The notes: generated from the letters alone by a model not told the origin. A DNA stretch of 64,000 nucleotides from GCA-002726655 sp046582185 (GCA_046582185.1 JAYGEX010000036.1:7652-71651); one strand, 5' to 3'. Positions 1 through 8,895 are shown, counted from the first letter of the stretch. Made by a program: numbers and translations.

Positions 1-1634
1 ATCTGGGCAATAAAGATCTCCGGATGATCCAGCGTTACCCTGATGCCTCGCCAGCCAAGAAACGGATTCTCTTCTTCAATAGGGAAATAAGGCAAAGACT
101 TGTCTCCGCCGATATCCAGGGTGCGCATGGTGACCATCTTTGGCGCAAAGGCCAACAAGTGCTCGCGATAAATTATTCGCTGCTCCTCTTCCGTTGGGAA
201 TGCCTCACTCAGCATGAAATGGACTTCGGTACGATATAAACCGACCCCTTCTGCACCACGGTCCAGGGATCTTGCAACGTCCGCGATCAATCCTGTATTG
301 ACCCACAATCGAACGCGATGACCGTCCGGCGTCACGCACCTTTTATCTTTTATTTCCTCGAGCCCTGCAACCAGCAGCTTCTCTTCCTCGGCGACCTTGT
401 TGTAATAGGTGATATGTTCCGCGCTAGGGTGGGTAATTACGGAGCCTTGAAAGCCGTCAATAATCATCGGCTTTCCATCGACCAACTTGTCCGGTAGTTT
501 TTCAACACCCATGACAGTAGGAACGCCCATTGCCTCAGCGAGGATGGCCACATGTGAATTGCCTGACCCTTTAATCGAAACAAAGCCAACTAACCGGTCT
601 CTTGGCACAACAGCAAGGTCGGCTGGGGCAAGTTCCTCACCTACCAGGATAGTTGCCTTTGGGTATCTCGGCTTTCGGGTATCGCTGGATTGTAGGCTCG
701 CAAGTACCCTTGTGCCGAGGTCGCGAACATCGGCACCCCGCTCACGGAGATATTCACTCTCCATCGCTTCAAAATTAGCCACGTGTTCAAGGATAACCTT
801 GCTCAGCGCACTTTGCGCCCATTCACCTTGTTTAATACGAACGATAACTTCACCGCTGATCGCTGCGTCATCAAGGATATGCAAATAGGCTTCGAACAGG
901 GCGAGCTCTTCCGGGCCTAGCTGATCTTCAAGTTTACGGGAAGTCTTCCTTATCTCTGCTCTAGTGATTTCGACGGCCTGCTCAAATAGCCTGATTTCCT
1001 TGTCGATATTCCTGGTTCGTCTCACAGGTACATTGTCGAGCTGGGCACGAGTAAAAAGAGTAACTGCGGTACCAATGGCAACGCCTGGTGCACCAGACAT
1101 TCCCTGAAATACAATGGCCGTCTTCTTTTTTGACGACGAAAGTGAAAGTGCGCCGGTAGCTTTGGCATTCGCGATAACACCTGCCAACAAGGCAGATAAG
1201 GTAATGAGGAATGCTTCCTCACTCTCATCATAGCGCCTGGTTTGCTGTTGCTGAACAACCAAAACGCCAAGCACTTGACGGGAGTGGATGATCGGTACCC
1301 CCAGAAACGCGTGAAAATTATCTTCACCGATAAGCTGAACGTAGCGATTTCTGGGGTGGCTGTGAGCATCTTCCAAATTGATTGGCTCAGCCCGCTCACC
1401 GACATAACCGACTAAACCTTCACTGCGATTAAGCCTGACTTTGCCAATGGCATCAGCATTGAGGCCTCTGGTTGCCATGAAGACATATTCATCGTTGGCC
1501 TCATCCAGAAGATAAACACTACACACATCGGTGTTCATCGCGGTTCGCACGCGCTCTACAATAATATTTAGTGCAGAGTTCAAGTCCTTGGCGGCATTGA
1601 CCTCCTGGGTAACGCGGCGAAGGACATCAAGCAT
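1..1634 (-). CDS. ptsP: Phosphoenolpyruvate-protein phosphotransferase PtsP (enzyme I-Ntr), partial, C-terminus beyond window
   Basis: Enzyme I of the nitrogen-related phosphotransfer system: it takes phosphate from phosphoenolpyruvate and passes it to NPr (PtsO) in the cytoplasm. The frame starts at the ATG complementary to 1632-1634 (MLDVLRRVTQEVNAA) and stays open to the window edge, about 544 codons; I read every codon and found no stop. An N-terminal GAF sensor domain (about residues 1-160) is followed by the PEP-utiliser N domain, with the swivelling-domain signature KGSGNSHVAILAEAMG carrying the phospho-accepting His near residue 355, and the start of the TIM-barrel domain. The start overlaps the end of rppH by 8 bases, so the two are co-transcribed, the rppH-ptsP order usual in gammaproteobacteria. 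Only the C-terminal part is missing. Confidence 0.93.
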   Translation of the reverse strand, partial: MLDVLRRVTQEVNAAKDLNSALNIIVERVRTAMNTDVCSVYLLDEANDEYVFMATRGLNADAIGKVRLNRSEGLVGYVGERAEPINLEDAHSHPRNRYVQLIGEDNFHAFLGVPIIHSRQVLGVLVVQQQQTRRYDESEEAFLITLSALLAGVIANAKATGALSLSSSKKKTAIVFQGMSGAPGVAIGTAVTLFTRAQLDNVPVRRTRNIDKEIRLFEQAVEITRAEIRKTSRKLEDQLGPEELALFEAYLHILDDAAISGEVIVRIKQGEWAQSALSKVILEHVANFEAMESEYLRERGADVRDLGTRVLASLQSSDTRKPRYPKATILVGEELAPADLAVVPRDRLVGFVSIKGSGNSHVAILAEAMGVPTVMGVEKLPDKLVDGKPMIIDGFQGSVITHPSAEHITYYNKVAEEEKLLVAGLEEIKDKRCVTPDGHRVRLWVNTGLIADVARSLDRGAEGVGLYRTEVHFMLSEAFPTEEEQRIIYREHLLAFAPKMVTMRTLDIGGDKSLPYFPIEEENPFLGWRGIRVTLDHPEIFIAQ

Positions 1635-2115
1635 GACGAGCAAGACATCGAGATATACCAGGCGCCAACTCTTTCATTGCCTTTCTGTATACCTCTTGCT
1701 TAAACGACACAACCTGGCCTAATGGGTACCAATAACTCACCCAGCGCCAGTGGTCGAATTCAGGTGTGCTGGAATACTCGAATGAAACAGCATCATCTTC
1801 AGCAAGCATCTTAAGTAAATACCAACGTTGCTTCTGACCAACAAAGGATGATGAATTTTGGTGCAACATTCGCTTGGGCAATTTATATCGCAGCCAACCA
1901 CGAGTGCAGCCCGCAATTTCTACCTGATCGGGGTCGAGGCCTGTCTCTTCCTTTAATTCTCGATACAGCGCTTCTTCGACCGATTCATTGGCATTTATAC
2001 CGCCCTGGGGGAATTGCCAGGCATCTTGACCAATCCTGCGAGCCCATAAAACCTGGCCCCTGCCGTTGGCCACAATAATGCCTACATTTGCCCGATAACC
2101 ATCTCCATCAATCAA
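1627..2115 (-). CDS. rppH: RNA pyrophosphohydrolase RppH
   Basis: Nudix hydrolase that removes pyrophosphate from the 5' triphosphate end of mRNA and so starts RNase E-dependent decay. The 162-residue protein begins MIDGDGYRANVGIIV and has the Nudix box GX5EX7REUXEEXGU at residues 38-60 (GGINANESVEEAL, then RELKEETGL). WQFPQGG just before the box and the conserved RWYLLKML segment fit RppH rather than other Nudix families. Length matches the family (about 160). It is the promoter-proximal gene of the rppH-ptsP pair and lies divergent from the HAD gene at 2328. Confidence 0.96.
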   Translation of the reverse strand: MIDGDGYRANVGIIVANGRGQVLWARRIGQDAWQFPQGGINANESVEEALYRELKEETGLDPDQVEIAGCTRGWLRYKLPKRMLHQNSSSFVGQKQRWYLLKMLAEDDAVSFEYSSTPEFDHWRWVSYWYPLGQVVSFKQEVYRKAMKELAPGISRCLARHA

Positions 2116-2225
2116 ACCAAACTTCCTTTTTTATTATATTGATCCACCGTTCCGGATTCTGTGGATATCATTTACTCTTTATGAAGGATTGTCCGCGAAA
2201 GTGCAACATCAGGCAATATTGGGCC

Positions 2226-2246
2226 TTAGCGATGCATATTCGCTAA
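2226..2246. promoter_or_regulatory. Inverted repeat in the rppH / HAD divergent spacer
   Basis: TTAGCGA and TCGCTAA form a perfect 7-bp inverted repeat around a 7-base centre. It sits in the 212-bp spacer between the divergent rppH and HAD genes, about 80 bases before the HAD start. It could be an operator or a small RNA hairpin. No T-run follows, so it is not an intrinsic terminator. No regulator can be named from the sequence. Confidence 0.4.
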
Positions 2247-2327
2247 ATAGCGCAAATAATTCACGCCGCCAGCCAGTAAGGCTACACTACTCTTTTTTTG
2301 CGCATTCTAATTACATAAGGAGTCCTT

Positions 2328-2990
2328 GTGGCCTTGGCGATTTTTGACCTCGACGAAACCCTGATATCTGCCGACAGTGATCACGAATGGGGTGAGTTTA
2401 TGGCCCGCAAGGGACTGGTGGATGCAAAACTTCATAAACAGAAAAATGACGCTTTTTATGAAGATTATAAAGAGGGCAGACTCGATATTAAGGAGTATCT
2501 CGCATTCGCGTGTTCAGCACTGACCCCGTATTCGATGCGCGAACTCCATCAATACCGTCGAGAGTTTATGGAAACGGTGATGAGCGCGCTTATCCTCGAG
2601 CAGGGCAGAGCCCTTGTTGAAAAACACAAGGCAGCTGGCGACTACCCAATGGTTATTACTTCTACCATCGAATTTGTCACCGCCCCTATTGTCGAAGAGC
2701 TGGGCATTAAGACCCTAATTGCACCGATTCCCGAGATCAAGGACGAGCGTTACACCGGTAATATAGTAGGCACACCGAGTTTTGCTGCAGGCAAGGTCAC
2801 ACGCCTCAAAGAGTGGTTGGGCACAAATGAACATAAGCTCGACGGCAGCTACTTCTATTCCGACTCCCATAATGATCTGCCCCTTCTGAAGCTGGTGGAT
2901 AATCCTGTTGCCGTTAACCCGGACGATAAACTTCGAATCCTGGCGATAGAAAATAATTGGCAAATTATTTCTCTCCGAGACGATGTGTGA
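2328..2990 (+). CDS. HAD-IB family phosphatase (phosphoserine phosphatase-like)
   Basis: Phosphomonoesterase of the haloacid dehalogenase superfamily, subfamily IB (SerB-like). Motif I is FDLDETL, with nucleophile Asp7 and acid/base Asp9. Motif II is the Thr/Ser in VITSTIEF, and motif IV is DSHNDLPLL, which binds Mg. The helical cap between motifs I and II fits subfamily IB. The 220-residue length is normal. The GTG start at 2328 is chosen for its RBS AAGGAG at 2317-2322. The homolog beside rppH-ptsP in Pseudomonas is this same family, and I recall it being linked to histidinol-phosphate hydrolysis; the substrate here is not determinable. The stop overlaps the GTG start of the next gene. Confidence 0.85.
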   Translation: MALAIFDLDETLISADSDHEWGEFMARKGLVDAKLHKQKNDAFYEDYKEGRLDIKEYLAFACSALTPYSMRELHQYRREFMETVMSALILEQGRALVEKHKAAGDYPMVITSTIEFVTAPIVEELGIKTLIAPIPEIKDERYTGNIVGTPSFAAGKVTRLKEWLGTNEHKLDGSYFYSDSHNDLPLLKLVDNPVAVNPDDKLRILAIENNWQIISLRDDV

Positions 2991-4105
2991 ATATTAATTT
3001 GTCCAAGAATCTGGTTCTGATCTGTGCGCTCCTGTTAAGTGCCTGTGATGGCAGGCAGGGTACAACAGCAGGCACAATCCAGGCCCTGGATAAACTTGAC
3101 AGTCAAACCAGCCGTCAAGTGCTGGCGCAAATGGAGCAGGTTCGACGTCAATATGCTGAGCAGTCTCTCCTGACCATCGATGATTTCGGCCACAAATTGC
3201 ACTTGTTTTTGCAAGACCCAGGAGAGGAGAGGCTTGATGAATTAAGAAATAGTTGGCTGCTCGCTCACAATGCATTCACCAGGGCGAGCTTCTTCTCCTT
3301 CAATGATCAGAGCGAGATAAAGAACCTGATTGATGCATGGCCAATCCAGCGCGGCTTTATCGATTCAACTTCTTCTCATCCACAAAGTGGCATTATCAAT
3401 GATCTAACACTCGACATAAACGCCGAAACATTACGTCACCAGCACGGCGTTACCGATTCCCTTGAGGTGAGCCTCGGATTCCATTCGCTGGAGTTTCTAA
3501 TTTTTGATCGCAAATTTTCAGACTACAACGCTGCCATAACGCAAAACCAGGAAAATGCGCCTCAAGATAATCCAGTTGAAACAAGTAAGATCCAGGGGAA
3601 TACCGAAGAAATAGTTGGTCGCAGAAGGCAGATGTTAAAAATTGTCTTTAACATACTGGAGCAAGACCTGAGACAAGGATTCATCTCGGCAGAAGGTAGC
3701 AACGCCAGCCTAATAGCAGATACAAATGACGGCGAGCATGCAAAGGTTGATTCAATCAGGCTAATTCTCAAGCGATTACTGTTACCTGCTCAATCCTTAT
3801 TTGCAGAAGTGAACTACATCGGTGGTAAAAGATCCGGACACTCTGGCTTCAGCCAATCTTCCTGGGAAAATCTCAGAAACCAACACTCAGTCCTTGTGGA
3901 ACTATCAGGGGCGGGGTCAATGCTCGCCCCTATCTTAACCTTGTTGGATGAAAAATCTGCATCTGACTACCAGATTACCCTTACGCAAGCCCAGGATATA
4001 CTTTTGCTAGAAGAACCGGATGCAGAACAATTCGCCCGAATGCCGCTGCTATTTGCGGCCCTGGGTCATCAGCTTGAAGATATGCAAACTGTTATGCGCT
4101 ACTAA
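2987..4105 (+). CDS. Imelysin-family (M75-like) periplasmic lipoprotein
   Basis: Imelysin-like proteins are periplasmic or membrane-anchored helical proteins often tied to iron uptake; peptidase activity is doubtful for the family. Starting from GTG 2987, which overlaps the upstream TGA as GTGA, the N-terminus is a short signal peptide with a lipobox ending LLLSAC (Cys at residue 20). The family GxHxxE motif appears as GFHSLEF near residue 164. The rest is helical with no membrane segment. Total length is 372 residues. An in-frame TTG at 2957 would break the signal peptide and is rejected; TTG 2999 is possible. The 3' end overlaps the convergent gcvPB by 14 bases. Exact function is unknown. 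Confidence 0.8.
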   Translation: MNINLSKNLVLICALLLSACDGRQGTTAGTIQALDKLDSQTSRQVLAQMEQVRRQYAEQSLLTIDDFGHKLHLFLQDPGEERLDELRNSWLLAHNAFTRASFFSFNDQSEIKNLIDAWPIQRGFIDSTSSHPQSGIINDLTLDINAETLRHQHGVTDSLEVSLGFHSLEFLIFDRKFSDYNAAITQNQENAPQDNPVETSKIQGNTEEIVGRRRQMLKIVFNILEQDLRQGFISAEGSNASLIADTNDGEHAKVDSIRLILKRLLLPAQSLFAEVNYIGGKRSGHSGFSQSSWENLRNQHSVLVELSGAGSMLAPILTLLDEKSASDYQITLTQAQDILLLEEPDAEQFARMPLLFAALGHQLEDMQTVMRY

Positions 4106-5549
4106 GCGCCAAATCAAGATCCCGCGCTGCCTTTACATCATCCAGGCGCTTAACTGACAAGGTGTGAGGCGCGCCAGTAACGATTTCTGGTGTATTTTTT
4201 GCTTCTTCCAGTATCTTCTTCATCACAGCGACAAAACCATCGATCTCTTCACGGCTTTCAGTTTCTGTTGGTTCGATTAACCAGCATTCAGGAATCAGCA
4301 AGGGAAAATAAGTCGTAGGTGCATGATAGCCATAGTCTAAAAGTCGCTTCGCAAAATCCATGGCATTAACACCAAAGGATTTTGTTTCTTTAGACAGAGT
4401 GATAATAAATTCATGGGTCGCGCGACGATCAGGATAGGCAAGTGTAAACCCAGCCTCTTCCATTTTTTTGGCCATATAGTTTGCATTCAAGGTCGCATAC
4501 TCACCTACCCTATGCATACCTTCCTTGCCTAACAACCTCGCATAGGCGAAGGCGCGGAGCAATATACCGGCGTTACCCATAAAGGCAGAAAGGTTGCCGA
4601 TGGTGTCAGGGATATCATTTTCATCGCACCAATAATAGTAGTCGCCGCCATTTTCCTGGCGTTTACCGACGATAGGAGTTGGCACAAACGGCGCCAATCG
4701 TGAACCAACACCAACCGGGCCAGAGCCAGGTCCGCCACCACCGTGAGGTGTCGCAAAGGTCTTGTGTAAATTCATATGAAGCACATCAAAGCCCATATCT
4801 CCAGGTTTAACCTTGCCGAGGATGGCATTTAGATTAGCGCCATCATAATAGAGCAGCCCTCCCGCCTCATGCACGACGGCCGCAATCTGTTCAATCTGGC
4901 GTTCAAATACGCCGCAAGTGGATGGATTGGTCATCATCAGGCCGGCAGTCTGAGGCCCAACGGCAGCTTTTAATTCAGCGAGATCCACATCACCTTCACT
5001 GGTAACCGCAACTTCTCGAACCTTATAGCCGCACATGACCGCAGTTGCGGGGTTAGTGCCGTGGGCCGTCGCTGGAATAAGTATCTCGCTACGATCACCA
5101 TCATTGTTCTTTTCGTGGTAAGCCCGGATCATTGCAACGCCGGCAAATTCACCTTGTGCACCAGCCATTGGCGTTAGTGAAACTGCCTGCATGCCCGTTA
5201 CGTCTTTTAGGTATTCCTGTAAGTCGTACATACAGGCAAGGAATCCCTGACTATTATTCTCTGGCGCCATGGGATGTCTATTCAGAAAGCCGGGAATACT
5301 CGCTGCCTTATGCACTCCTCTAGGGTTGTATTTCATGGTGCAGGAACCCAGCGGATAAAATTCTCCATCGATGGAGAAGTTCTTCTTCGACAAATTGGTG
5401 AAATGGCGGACGACTTGCAATTCAGAGACTTCGGGCAATCCAGCAGGTTTTTTACGCAGATGCGACTGCGGTAAATCATCAAGGTCATCTGTTTTTTTGT
5501 ATTGGGCTTTCGCACTTCTGCCTTTACTGCTTCTCTCGTATATCAACAT
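4092..5549 (-). CDS. gcvPB: Glycine dehydrogenase (decarboxylating) subunit 2
   Basis: C-terminal half of the glycine cleavage P-protein. It carries the pyridoxal phosphate-binding lysine and, with GcvPA, decarboxylates glycine and passes the aminomethyl group to lipoyl-GcvH. The 485-residue protein has the PLP-lysine motif NLHKTFATPHGGGGPG near residue 262 and the typical start segment with GEFYPLGSCTMKYNPR. It begins 3 bp after gcvPA stops, so the two are translated together. Split P-protein is common in Firmicutes and archaea and occurs in some gammaproteobacteria; E. coli and Pseudomonas have a single GcvP of about 950 residues. Last gene of the minus-strand gcv run, overlapping the imelysin gene tail to tail. 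Confidence 0.96.
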   Translation of the reverse strand: MLIYERSSKGRSAKAQYKKTDDLDDLPQSHLRKKPAGLPEVSELQVVRHFTNLSKKNFSIDGEFYPLGSCTMKYNPRGVHKAASIPGFLNRHPMAPENNSQGFLACMYDLQEYLKDVTGMQAVSLTPMAGAQGEFAGVAMIRAYHEKNNDGDRSEILIPATAHGTNPATAVMCGYKVREVAVTSEGDVDLAELKAAVGPQTAGLMMTNPSTCGVFERQIEQIAAVVHEAGGLLYYDGANLNAILGKVKPGDMGFDVLHMNLHKTFATPHGGGGPGSGPVGVGSRLAPFVPTPIVGKRQENGGDYYYWCDENDIPDTIGNLSAFMGNAGILLRAFAYARLLGKEGMHRVGEYATLNANYMAKKMEEAGFTLAYPDRRATHEFIITLSKETKSFGVNAMDFAKRLLDYGYHAPTTYFPLLIPECWLIEPTETESREEIDGFVAVMKKILEEAKNTPEIVTGAPHTLSVKRLDDVKAARDLDLALSSA

Positions 5550-5552
5550 GAC

Positions 5553-6920
5553 CTAGCCCTCCCGCAAGCTGGTGAGTGATTCTTTTAAGGTGGTGACAAA
5601 TTCGTCGAGATCTTGTTCTGTTTTGGTTTCCGTCACATTCACCAACAGACACTTACTGAGTGAAGTATCCATTTCACCTAAATCATAGCCAGCAAGAATG
5701 CCCTTGGCAGCCAGGCTCGCCACCAGTTCGCTCGCGTTACAAGGTAATACCAAAACAGCCTCATGAAAATTTGGACCGCAAAACTTAAGTTCTACTCCAT
5801 CGACTTCTCGCAGCTTTTCCAACAGTGACATTAAGCCGCGATGGCTTTGCTTGGCAACTTCACCAAGACCATCATCGCCCATTAAGCTCATGTAAATGGT
5901 TGCGGCTGTAACCAGAAGGCCCTGATTGGTACATATATTCGACGTGGCTTTTGCCCGTCTGATGTGTTGCTCTCTGGCTTGAAGCGTCAAGGTAAAACCT
6001 TCCTTGCCATCAAGATCAACGGTTCTGCCGATGATTCTACCAGGCATCTGCCTCACCACAGCTTGCTTACAGCACATAAAGCCAAGGTAGGGTCCACCGG
6101 AAGCAACAGGTATGCCCAAAGGCTGGCCTTCGCCGACAACAATGTCTGCGCCACTTTCACCCCATTCGCCTGGGGGGACCAACAAGCCAAGCGCGGTAGG
6201 ATTCACCACAGCGATGACCAACGAGCCTTCACTATGTGCCCAGTTAGTAAGTTCATCAACATTATCGAGGCCGCCGAAGAAATTAGGGTAGGAAACAGCA
6301 AGGGCTGCGTAATCCGCACCGGAATTCAACTTGCTGACATCAATACATCCAGATTCCGCATCCCAGGGCGCAACTTCGATAACAATATTTTGCGCGCTGA
6401 CAATCGCACGACAGGCGGAAAGATATCTCGGGTGGATATTTCCCGCACAGAGTATGGTTCGGGATTTCGACTTTCGATTTGCCCTGACCGCCATCAATAT
6501 GGCTTCTGCCATCGCCGATGCACCATCGTAAACTGAGGCATTGGCGACATCCATGGTCGTCAGGCGAGTAATCATCGTCTGGAATTCATAGATGAGTTGT
6601 AACGTGCCCTGGCTCGCCTCTGCCTGATACGGCGTGTAAGCAGTTAAGAATTCACCCCGACTGACCAGGTCCCAGACTGCGCCGGGAATATGATGTTCGT
6701 AAGCACCAGCACCAAGAAAAGATAGCTGCATTTGATCTTTTGCGGCTCGCTCATTCATCAATCGCAACAACGCCATTTCGGAAATACCGTCTGGTGTTTG
6801 CTGCAGTTCACCAGCCCTCAAGGCGCTAGGAATTTCATCGAACAGGTCTTCAATGGATGCTACACCAATAACATCCAGCATGATCTGCTCATCTTCTTCG
6901 GTGTGGGGCACAAATGGCAT
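5553..6920 (-). CDS. gcvPA: Glycine dehydrogenase (decarboxylating) subunit 1
   Basis: N-terminal half of the split glycine cleavage P-protein, forming an alpha2beta2 enzyme with GcvPB. The chosen start is the ATG at 6920 (MPFVPHTEEDEQIML), which matches family N-termini and has an AAGGA Shine-Dalgarno just upstream; an in-frame ATG 12 codons earlier lacks this. Length is then 455 residues. Family segments seen include FLGAGAYEHHIPG, AYTPYQAEASQG and YDGASAMAEA. It follows gcvH after a 205-bp gap that has no convincing gene, and precedes gcvPB by 3 bp. Confidence 0.95.
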   Translation of the reverse strand: MPFVPHTEEDEQIMLDVIGVASIEDLFDEIPSALRAGELQQTPDGISEMALLRLMNERAAKDQMQLSFLGAGAYEHHIPGAVWDLVSRGEFLTAYTPYQAEASQGTLQLIYEFQTMITRLTTMDVANASVYDGASAMAEAILMAVRANRKSKSRTILCAGNIHPRYLSACRAIVSAQNIVIEVAPWDAESGCIDVSKLNSGADYAALAVSYPNFFGGLDNVDELTNWAHSEGSLVIAVVNPTALGLLVPPGEWGESGADIVVGEGQPLGIPVASGGPYLGFMCCKQAVVRQMPGRIIGRTVDLDGKEGFTLTLQAREQHIRRAKATSNICTNQGLLVTAATIYMSLMGDDGLGEVAKQSHRGLMSLLEKLREVDGVELKFCGPNFHEAVLVLPCNASELVASLAAKGILAGYDLGEMDTSLSKCLLVNVTETKTEQDLDEFVTTLKESLTSLREG

Positions 6921-7125
6921 TGTGGTTGTCCTTCTTATGTCGTCCAGTGCCGACAATCATTATCGTATAATTAGACGTGTAATTAAACTTGTGGCGGATG
7001 TTGAAACTTGCCTTTAAATTGGTATCGAATCTGCTAATACAGGTAACACACCTTGCTTCGGCTTTCATAAACAGGAAAGCAGAGATCAGGGAAACTAATA
7101 ATTTGGAGTTTTGCACTTCCTGGCT

Positions 7126-7536
7126 TTAGTGTGCTTCTTCCTCACAAACCAGCTTATACGCATCGGCGCTAAGGAGTGATTCCAGCTCACTCACATCCGC
7201 GGGCTTCAATTTGTAAAACCATCCGCCATCGTAGGGTGCTTCATTAACGGCTTCCGGTGAATCTTCCAGTTCATCATTGATGGCAATGACGACACCGGAA
7301 ACCGGAGCATATATATCAGACGCGGCTTTTACGGATTCCACAACACCGGCCTCATCGCCGCTCGCAAATTCAGTGTCTAGTTCCGGAAGCTCTACAAAGA
7401 CGACATCGCCAAGGGCATCCTGGGCATGATCGGATATCCCAACTGTGACCGTACCGTCTTCTTCCAAGCGCGCCCACTCGTGAGTTTTCGCATATTTCAA
7501 CTTGTCACGAACTTCTGTATTGTGATCATCGGCCAT
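7126..7536 (-). CDS. gcvH: Glycine cleavage system H protein
   Basis: Small lipoyl-carrier protein that shuttles the aminomethyl group from P to T protein and is reoxidised by L protein (Lpd). The 136-residue sequence has KYAKTHEWARLEEDG near the start and the lipoylation site VVESVKAASDIYAPVSG with its lysine. Length is slightly above the usual 125-130 because of a short charged N-terminal tail (MADDHNTEVRDK); the start has GAGAAGGATAA upstream, a usable Shine-Dalgarno. Located between gcvT and gcvPA in the same direction. Confidence 0.97.
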   Translation of the reverse strand: MADDHNTEVRDKLKYAKTHEWARLEEDGTVTVGISDHAQDALGDVVFVELPELDTEFASGDEAGVVESVKAASDIYAPVSGVVIAINDELEDSPEAVNEAPYDGGWFYKLKPADVSELESLLSADAYKLVCEEEAH

Positions 7537-7569
7537 CTTATTATCCTTCTCTAACGATACTTTTTAGTC

Positions 7570-7732
7570 TTAAGTTAGTTGTCTTAATATATTGGTCCTG
7601 CTGTATTGGTCTAGCGGTATTGGTTTAACAGTATTCGTCTTACATTATTTGTCTTGTACTACCTTTAATTCACTTGCCGCAGTTCCATAACCGTACTACT
7701 TACCCCGAACCATTTATCCCGTACTACTTGTA
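7570..7732. repeat. Degenerate 14-bp tandem repeat between gcvT and gcvH, running into the gcvT stop
   Basis: From 7570 six consecutive 14-base units can be laid out (7570, 7584, 7598, 7612, 7626, 7640); four of them (7584-7639) share a GTATT-like core followed by GGTC, GGTT or CGTC. The 14-base register continues less clearly, then three more units start at 7691, 7705 and 7719, the first and third sharing CCGTACTACTT. The last unit contains the final codons and TAG stop of gcvT (7724-7726). Non-coding otherwise. It fills almost the whole 187-bp gcvT-gcvH spacer, so the gcvT-gcvH mRNA must cross it. Confidence 0.75.
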
Positions 7733-8800
7733 AACCTGCTTTCCATTACGCACAAACGGCGTTGATACCTGGGTAACCTCTATGGTCTTTTTTCTTATAC
7801 CCACGGTCAATTTTCCGTCGCACTTGCGTACCCGGGCAAACGCGATTGAATGTTCCAGCGTTGGTGAAAATGCACCACTGGTAATTTCACCAACTTCTAC
7901 ACCATCACAAAACACCGGATAGTGAGAACGCAGCACGCCACGTTCAGTCATCACCAGGCCAATTAATTGATCCTCTACGCCATGGCGGAGCCTTTCCTCT
8001 AGTGCAGACTTGCCAATGAAATCGTGGTCTTGCATTACAACAGTTGATTCCATGTTGGACTCCAGCGGCGATACGCTTTCATCCATATCGTTGCCGTAGA
8101 GATTCATGCCGGCTTCAAGTCGCAGCGTATCTCTTGCGCCGAGGCCAATGGGAGCAACGCCATTATCCTGCAAAGAGGCCCATAATTGCCTGACATCTTC
8201 GGCGGGCAGTATAATTTCAACGCCTCGTTCGCCGGTATATCCTGTTCGTGCGATGAACCAGCCGCTACTGTATCCACCTTGAAAAATCTTCAGACCCTTG
8301 ACCAGGTCTCGTTTTTCTTCATCGACGACCTTGTCTAATTCTTCCATTGCCTTAGGTCCCTGCAATGCAATGATGGCAAGCTCCGGGCGTTCGCTGACTG
8401 TGCAATCAAAGGAGGCAGCCTGTGAAGTCATCCAAGCGAGATCTTTCTCCCTGGTGGAACAATTGACCACCATCAAATAGGAATCGCCATTGGCATAAAC
8501 GATGAGGTCATCGAGTACGCCGCCGTCTTCATTTAACATCGCACTATAGAGGGCCTTGCCTTCAAGCTTCAACTTGCGGATATCATTGGCCAGCAGTTTG
8601 GTAAGGAAGACTTTAGCCTCTGTTCCTTTGATATCGACAACGGTCATATGGCTTACATCGAACATTCCAGCGGCCCGGCGCACGCAATGATGCTCCTCTA
8701 ACTGAGAACCATAGTGCACAGGCATATCCCATCCGCCAAAATCAACGATCTTGGCGCCAGCCTCGACATGCTGCTCGTACAAAGGTGTTTTTGAACCCAT
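7724..8800 (-). CDS. gcvT: Glycine cleavage system T protein (aminomethyltransferase)
   Basis: Tetrahydrofolate-dependent enzyme releasing ammonia and making 5,10-methylene-THF from aminomethyl-GcvH. 358 residues, near the normal 360. The N-terminus has LYEQHVEAGAKIVDFGGWDM and VHYGSQLEEHH, and the middle has GYTGERGVEI and LGARDTLRLEAGMNLYGND, all T-protein hallmarks, including the folate-binding region. First gcv gene on the minus strand, 95 bp after the UbiH-family gene. The gap is too short for a full tandem glycine riboswitch and holds a 16-bp palindrome instead. Confidence 0.97.
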   Translation of the reverse strand: MGSKTPLYEQHVEAGAKIVDFGGWDMPVHYGSQLEEHHCVRRAAGMFDVSHMTVVDIKGTEAKVFLTKLLANDIRKLKLEGKALYSAMLNEDGGVLDDLIVYANGDSYLMVVNCSTREKDLAWMTSQAASFDCTVSERPELAIIALQGPKAMEELDKVVDEEKRDLVKGLKIFQGGYSSGWFIARTGYTGERGVEIILPAEDVRQLWASLQDNGVAPIGLGARDTLRLEAGMNLYGNDMDESVSPLESNMESTVVMQDHDFIGKSALEERLRHGVEDQLIGLVMTERGVLRSHYPVFCDGVEVGEITSGAFSPTLEHSIAFARVRKCDGKLTVGIRKKTIEVTQVSTPFVRNGKQVYK

Positions 8801-8865
8801 AGGGCTAATCCGCGTGCGCTTTTCAGGGGCGCTATTGTATGCTTATTACATTGAGCGATGCATCA

Positions 8866-8881
8866 AATCCTGATCAGGATT
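8866..8881. promoter_or_regulatory. Perfect 16-bp palindrome upstream of gcvT, possible operator
   Basis: AATCCTGATCAGGATT reads the same on both strands. It lies 66-81 bases before the gcvT start in the 95-bp spacer after the UbiH-family gene. The position fits a dimeric repressor or activator site controlling the gcv genes; a hairpin is unlikely because the palindrome has no loop. The regulator is not identified. Confidence 0.45.
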
Positions 8882-8895
8882 GACTACAATTTAAT

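Noticed and set aside
487..888. Plus-strand 133-codon frame in the ptsP region
   Set aside because: Shadow of the intact ptsP coding strand; Ser/Arg-rich with no family features.
6957..7125. Minus-strand 75-codon frame between gcvH and gcvPA (6889-7116)
   Set aside because: It overlaps the gcvPA start in another frame, ends in a run of Arg/His and resembles no family; most likely chance.
8801..8895. Glycine riboswitch upstream of gcvT
   Set aside because: The 95-bp spacer is too short for the tandem form and I could not find the conserved aptamer core.
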